Shown here piece by piece: positions 5,328 through 6,115 of a stretch of DNA of 6,115 nucleotides. The notes beneath the pieces are model-generated. The model did not search any database, was not told the DNA's origin, and saw nothing but the letters and a program-made list of their open reading frames with translations. This stretch comes from an uncultured Armatimonadota bacterium (GTDB taxonomy: Bacteria; Armatimonadota; Armatimonadia; Armatimonadales; Armatimonadaceae). The stretch's first letter is position 1. Every line of letters begins with the position of its first letter. The DNA lies in the NCBI GenBank assembly GCA_903915615.1, contig CAIWTR010000381.1, positions 1 through 6,115 on the forward strand. Reading direction: 5' to 3'. The position numbers and the translations under genes were made by a program.

Positions 5328-6115
5328 TTAGGAACGGCTGAGGCCCATCGCCTCGAGCCAGCGCCGCATCGTTGCTGCACGCTCAGCATCCTCGACTGGA
5401 ATAACAATCGGCCGACCACGTCCATCCAACACTAAGCCTAGCTCGCCTGCAACTGTTGTGTACGTCTTGCTACGTCCCTTGCCATCCCCAAAGTCAAAGG
5501 ACTTACCCGGTCTACATTCGACATTGACGGTCCGACCGGCTTCCACAGGCACGAGAACAATCTCACCAAATGGCACCAAACATGACTTGCCATCCACGAT
5601 TGCCGTAAAGCACTCTTCGCCTGCTTTTGCGGTACCTACCGGTGCCAGACAATCAGCAATACGAATCAGACAGTCTTTTTCAAATACTTCGGTCGCGGCT
5701 TCCGGTAAAAGAGTGGAGAGGATACCCAGCTGAGGCATCATAAAGATTGAGTCTTTAGCCAGCGTTGTCAGACCTTGCGGTGCATACGCATCCATCATCA
5801 TCAAAGCGGTTTGGGCGAGTTTTGGTGCATGCGCAAGCACACCACCACTGCCTATCAGCATGTCAAGTTCGAACATATTTACCAGCGTGGAACCGCTGGC
5901 TTTCTGCTCAAAGATGTCGCTGATGTCACGCTGTTGCTGAACCCCAACCATTTCGCGAGCGAGCGATTTATGGTGCTCAAACGCCAGACGCAGCGCCTCA
6001 CGGCTTGCAGCCTGTTCAATCTGGAGATCACGCAAATCCTGAGGAATCGTCGTCGGCCGAACCATTTTGTTTCGTAGCTGGTTGCGAATGTAGGCATCGC
6101 TTTCTTCGAAAGGTA
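5328..6115 (-). CDS. MutL/GlmL-family protein (glutamate mutase accessory type), C-terminal part
   Basis: The frame is open to the right edge, so about 262 C-terminal residues are visible of a family that is usually about 460-600 long; the ATG at 6065 is an internal Met, since open coding sequence continues above it (FEESDAYIRNQLRNK). Recognised by family-like blocks: LRPT-like VRPTTIPQDL, REALRLAFEHHK, the glycine-rich DMLIGSGGVLAHAP, a following block with DSIFMMPQLGILS and EVFEKDCLIRIADCLAPVG, and the C-terminal GLVLDGRGRPIVIP. GlmL/MutL proteins are ASKHA-fold, actin/Hsp70-like ATPases encoded with the adenosylcobalamin-dependent glutamate (methylaspartate) mutase in Clostridium and proposed to protect or reactivate it; many relatives occur without known mutase partners. 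The glycine-rich block resembles the adenosine-binding motif of that fold. No mutase subunit is in the window, so the role here is open. Assignment is from memory of the family. Confidence 0.75.
   Translation of the reverse strand, partial: PFEESDAYIRNQLRNKMVRPTTIPQDLRDLQIEQAASREALRLAFEHHKSLAREMVGVQQQRDISDIFEQKASGSTLVNMFELDMLIGSGGVLAHAPKLAQTALMMMDAYAPQGLTTLAKDSIFMMPQLGILSTLLPEAATEVFEKDCLIRIADCLAPVGTAKAGEECFTAIVDGKSCLVPFGEIVLVPVEAGRTVNVECRPGKSFDFGDGKGRSKTYTTVAGELGLVLDGRGRPIVIPVEDAERAATMRRWLEAMGLSRS

Noticed and set aside
5328..6065. ATG at 6065 as the true start of the MutL-like gene (245 residues)
   Set aside because: The same frame continues without a stop to the window edge, and the upstream residues fit the family pattern, so this is a partial gene and not a short one.

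Overview
The window reads as chromosomal DNA from a diderm (Gram-negative) bacterium of moderate GC content. Three things point there: an RND-type tripartite efflux pump, a lipoprotein periplasmic adaptor, and a rhodanese/YgaP-type inner-membrane protein. The phylum cannot be fixed from the sequence. A MutL/GlmL-family gene at the right end is not typical of the best-known Proteobacteria, so a less-studied lineage is possible. No RNA genes, insertion sequences, CRISPR arrays or phage genes were seen.

Left part (1-3937, minus strand): an efflux operon. The adaptor (membrane fusion) lipoprotein comes first and the RND permease second, joined by an ATGA stop/start overlap. The permease runs off the left edge with about three quarters of its usual length visible. 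No outer-membrane channel gene is in the window; it could lie beyond position 1 or elsewhere.

Middle (3938-4200): a divergent control region of about 260 bp, unusually rich in symmetry. It holds a perfect 14-bp palindrome, a 9-13-9 inverted repeat just upstream of the plus-strand ribosome binding site, a 6-4-6 inverted repeat, and a widely spaced 9-bp inverted pair. The 9-mer TCACACAGA lies just upstream of both divergent genes, each time close to a TACATC. This suggests that one regulator, whose gene is not visible, controls both directions.

Right of it (4201-4740, plus strand): a single gene encoding a cytoplasmic rhodanese domain fused to a two-helix DUF2892 membrane domain, the architecture of E. 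coli YgaP. Its pairing with the pump suggests, by inference only, that pump and sulfurtransferase respond to a common stress such as sulfide, sulfane sulfur or a thiol-reactive compound.

Right end (4726-6115, minus strand): the C-terminal part of a MutL/GlmL-family protein (5' end outside the window), followed 41 nt downstream by a hexapeptide-repeat (left-handed beta-helix) acyltransferase. The acyltransferase converges on the rhodanese gene and the two coding regions overlap tail to tail by 15 bp.
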